From the NCBI RefSeq assembly GCF_030684675.1, contig NZ_JAUXXZ010000048.1, forward strand, positions 1 through 64,000: a stretch of DNA of 64,000 nt. Direction: 5' to 3'. This stretch comes from Daejeonella sp. GTDB lineage: Bacteria; Bacteroidota; Bacteroidia; Sphingobacteriales; Sphingobacteriaceae. Below the pieces are notes generated by a model. The model was not told the DNA's origin. It saw only the letters and a program-made list of their open reading frames with translations, and searched no databases. The translations under genes and the position numbers were made by a program. How positions within the stretch are numbered: position 1 is the first letter of the stretch; each line of letters starts with the position of its first letter. Below, in pieces: positions 61,229-64,000 of the stretch.

Positions 61229-64000
61229 ATGGCTAATTTCAAAGCAAGGGCAAGGGCACTCGATCTTTTAGGTCGCCAACAAATAGCAGGTATTCCTACA
61301 GCAATAAATGAACTATTTAAAAATGCTCATGATGCTTACGCAGATAAAGTTGAAATAGATTATTTTAGAAAAGATAAGCTTCTCATCCTTCGCGATGATG
61401 GTTTAGGAATGACAAAAGATGATTTTGAAAGCCGATGGTTAACTTTAGGCACAGAAAGCAAATTTACTAATAGAAAAATCCTTCCGCCTCCCGTAGCTTT
61501 AAATAAAGAAAAGCGTCCTATAATGGGCGAAAAAGGTATAGGCAGGCTGGCCATCGCATCAATTGGTAGTCAGGTCTTAATATTGACAAAAGCCGAGAGA
61601 GGAAATGAAACTCATAATATTGTTGCTGCACTCATAAATTGGGAGATCTTTGAATTACCTGGTCTTAATCTTGATCAAGTTGTAGTTCCCATAAGAGAAT
61701 TTGAAAGCTTTCCTGATATTGAAGATATTAATGAAATGAAGAAGGAGTTGATTAACTCCGTGAAAAGATTAAATGAAGAGGATGAAATTACGTCTAATGA
61801 GGCAAAGAGCCTGATTGCATCCATTAACTCATTAAAAATTTCTCCCAAAGAACTTAATGGTTACCTTCCTGGTGAATTTTCGCTTGATGGCAATAAGGGT
61901 GGAACCCACTTCTACATATATCCTACTGCTGAAACATTAAACAACGATATTGATGGCAATAAGGATAACAAAGATGAAGCCACCAAAATTGAGAAGATGC
62001 TGATTGGGTTCACAAATACAATGACACCCGAACATCCAGAACCACAAATCACGGTAGCTTTTAGAGACTTTAGAAGTGATGACGGTTTATATTATGATAT
62101 TCTTGATAAAGAAGAATTTTTTACACCAGAAGATTTTGAATTGGCCGATCATCACTTTCAAGGCACGTTCGACAAGTATGGTCAATTCTCTGGAACAATA
62201 AAAATTTATCAAGAAAAGGAATTTAATCATAAAATTAATTGGAGCGGCAATAACTATAGAGAAACAGATTGTGGGGAATTTACTATCAATATCGCTTATA
62301 TTCAGGGGGTTTTAAAACATTCTGTTGTCGATTACGAGAACTGGTCAACCATAACAGCAAAAGGAGATAAATTTGGAGGTATATATATCTACCGAGACAA
62401 CATACGGATTTTACCATATGGTAATTCTGATTACGATTTTATAGATATTGAAAAGAATAGAACTAAAAGCGCTTCTTTTTATTTCTTCTCTTATAGAAGA
62501 GTTTTTGGGGTAATCGACATCTCAAAAGAATCAAACTATAGTTTAAAAGAAAAGGCCGGAAGAGAAGGTTTTATCGAGAATAAGGCTTATCGTCAATTGC
62601 AAGATATTCTAAAAAACTTTTTCATTCAACTTGCGGGTGATTTCTTTCGAGACGGTAGCACTAGTCCTAAAACTGAATTTTGGCTGAAAAAACGAGAAGA
62701 ACGAAAAGCATATTACAGAGCTCTGGAAAGACGGGATCAGCTCGCAACAGTACGAAAGGAAAAATTCCAAGATTCGATTAATAATTTTTTTCAAGATCTG
62801 AATCAAAACAAGCACAAAAATGATATTAATGAATTACTGGAAGATATTGAAAAATCCTTCGCTTCAATCGCTTATATTGAAGATCCCGAAGTAGCAAGTC
62901 AAGCTATAATAGATCAGGAACTCGAAGCTCGTAAATTAATTGATTTATATAAACAGAAACTTAAGGTTGGACAACCGAAAGGATTTACTATTTCAAAAGA
63001 TTCTAGAAAGGATTACGAAGCTTATCTTACTGAAATAGATAAGCTGGAAACGGGCATATTCAAATCAGCTATTCAAACTATCGACGAATTAATCGAAGAT
63101 TATACTACAAGACTTAACATTGAGATAAGTAAAAGGAAAAGGCTTGAACAAGCTGTTGACTACATATCTCAGGAAGCAAAAAAAGCGGCCTCAGCTAAGG
63201 AGAAAGAGGCAAAAGAAGCTGTATCGGAAATCACTCTAAAGGTCAAGGAATTGGCTAATGATTTAATGATTGACTTAGACGACCAAATTAGAGATGTAAA
63301 AGACAGGTTTAAAAATCTCAATTTGATAGGTAGTGAAGATTTTGATTTATTTAAGGAACGTAAGTTGATGGAGGCAGATATTAGTAGGGGAAAGGATCGG
63401 GCCACACAAACTTTGGAAAGAGTAATAAGACAGTTGCAAGGCATCTATTGGGAGAAAGATAACGACCATGAGATTATAACAAATGATCAAATCGCAGATG
63501 CATTATCAGAAGAACTGGATGAACTTAGAAGCCGAGTTCGAGCAGATATCGAATTGAGCCAGCTGGGATTAGCTGTAGGAGTAATTCATCACGAATTTAA
63601 TAGTACCATTAAATCCATCCGTGGAAGCATAAAAGATTTAAAAGCATGGTCTGATGTAAATGTAAAATTAGAAGGTGTTTATAAAAACATTAAAATAAAT
63701 TTTGAGCATTTAGATAAATATTTGAATCTTTTTACTCCTCTCAATAAGCGGTTAAATAGGCAAAAAGAAAATATTCCGACTTTAGAAATTAAAACTTTCT
63801 TACTCGATCTTTTTAGTAGTAGATTTAGCAGACATGGCATCAAACTAATTCATACCAAAGGCTTTGGAAGCAGAAAATTATTCGGCTACAGGTCTACATT
63901 CTATCCTGTATTTGTAAACATTATTGATAATGCTATTTACTGGCTAAATCAAAAAAGCGATAATGAAGAAAAAGTTATCAGGTTGCATGGAGATGACACT
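61229..64000 (+). CDS. MORC-like GHKL ATPase fused to a histidine-kinase-like module (partial, runs off the window)
   Basis: The frame is open for 924 codons from ATG 61229 to the window end without a stop. The N-terminal part is a MORC/Hsp90-type GHKL ATPase: N box INELFKNAHDA (E28, N32), then DDGLGM (56-61) and GEKGIGRLA (100-108). A long charged, coiled-coil-rich middle follows (about 440-740). The C-terminal part has a histidine-kinase-like H box, LGLAVGVIHHEFNSTIKSI (H787/H788), and a second N box, VNIIDNAIYWL (N897, N901); its remaining G boxes lie beyond the edge. So one chain carries two ATP-binding modules. MORC-related GHKL proteins (paraMORCs) are reported next to restriction-modification genes in bacteria. 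The partner here is the adjacent methyltransferase. Confidence 0.85.
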   Translation, partial: MANFKARARALDLLGRQQIAGIPTAINELFKNAHDAYADKVEIDYFRKDKLLILRDDGLGMTKDDFESRWLTLGTESKFTNRKILPPPVALNKEKRPIMGEKGIGRLAIASIGSQVLILTKAERGNETHNIVAALINWEIFELPGLNLDQVVVPIREFESFPDIEDINEMKKELINSVKRLNEEDEITSNEAKSLIASINSLKISPKELNGYLPGEFSLDGNKGGTHFYIYPTAETLNNDIDGNKDNKDEATKIEKMLIGFTNTMTPEHPEPQITVAFRDFRSDDGLYYDILDKEEFFTPEDFELADHHFQGTFDKYGQFSGTIKIYQEKEFNHKINWSGNNYRETDCGEFTINIAYIQGVLKHSVVDYENWSTITAKGDKFGGIYIYRDNIRILPYGNSDYDFIDIEKNRTKSASFYFFSYRRVFGVIDISKESNYSLKEKAGREGFIENKAYRQLQDILKNFFIQLAGDFFRDGSTSPKTEFWLKKREERKAYYRALERRDQLATVRKEKFQDSINNFFQDLNQNKHKNDINELLEDIEKSFASIAYIEDPEVASQAIIDQELEARKLIDLYKQKLKVGQPKGFTISKDSRKDYEAYLTEIDKLETGIFKSAIQTIDELIEDYTTRLNIEISKRKRLEQAVDYISQEAKKAASAKEKEAKEAVSEITLKVKELANDLMIDLDDQIRDVKDRFKNLNLIGSEDFDLFKERKLMEADISRGKDRATQTLERVIRQLQGIYWEKDNDHEIITNDQIADALSEELDELRSRVRADIELSQLGLAVGVIHHEFNSTIKSIRGSIKDLKAWSDVNVKLEGVYKNIKINFEHLDKYLNLFTPLNKRLNRQKENIPTLEIKTFLLDLFSSRFSRHGIKLIHTKGFGSRKLFGYRSTFYPVFVNIIDNAIYWLNQKSDNEEKVIRLHGDDT

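Overview
The window looks like a chromosome segment of a Bacteroidota species, most like the Sphingobacteriaceae (Pedobacter type). Reasons are the low-to-moderate GC, the FecI/FecR-controlled TonB receptors paired with DUF4249 lipoproteins, the PepSY-like lipoprotein beside a two-component system, a SpoIIE/GAF phosphatase, and a Bacteroidota-type mobilization cassette. This placement is inferred from gene content, not from a marker-gene tree.

Region 1 (1-18.7 kb) is mostly housekeeping. It opens inside a heptamer tandem array, followed by a SpoIIE phosphatase, rnhB, gcvT and a comB-like gene. Next come a KilA-N gene with a decayed second copy beside it, a MazG-like pyrophosphatase, dtd and rsgA. 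The threonine operon thrA-thrB-thrC is preceded by a 25-codon leader peptide with ten Thr codons and an attenuator in which I can pair both alternative hairpins. metH and metF lie on the minus strand behind a SAM-I riboswitch and are separated by an S23 four-helix-bundle gene flanked by inverted repeats. Two near-identical 35-nt perfect palindromes close the comB and thrC transcription units.

Region 2 (18.7-49.2 kb) is cell envelope and transport. It holds a broken glycosyltransferase locus and a probable single operon running response regulator, histidine kinase, PepSY-like lipoprotein, PAP2 phosphatase, TolC, adaptor, RND pump. After a divergent serine hydrolase comes a FecI-FecR-receptor-DUF4249-receptor-DUF4249 locus, then an MFS transporter, a proton-pumping P-type ATPase, an MtfA-like peptidase and MprF. 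A decayed fragment of the MFS gene lies next to a DUF1003 gene.

Region 3 (49.2-64 kb) is an accessory and defence island. It begins with a tRNA-3'-end-like fragment and a long inverted repeat. It carries an AbiEi/AbiEii toxin-antitoxin pair, a relic of a HipB antitoxin, a GC-rich histidine phosphatase gene and an intact HipBA pair. A mobilization cassette follows (iteron-like repeats, HTH gene, oriT-like hairpins, MobC, relaxase). The right end is a restriction-modification cluster: Vsr, a Dcm-type methyltransferase, an EcoRII-type endonuclease, a second cytosine methyltransferase, and, in contact with the latter, a very large ATPase truncated by the window edge. That protein joins an N-terminal MORC/Hsp90-like GHKL ATPase to a C-terminal histidine-kinase-like module. 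This methyltransferase-ATPase pair is the most promising candidate for a little-described system here.
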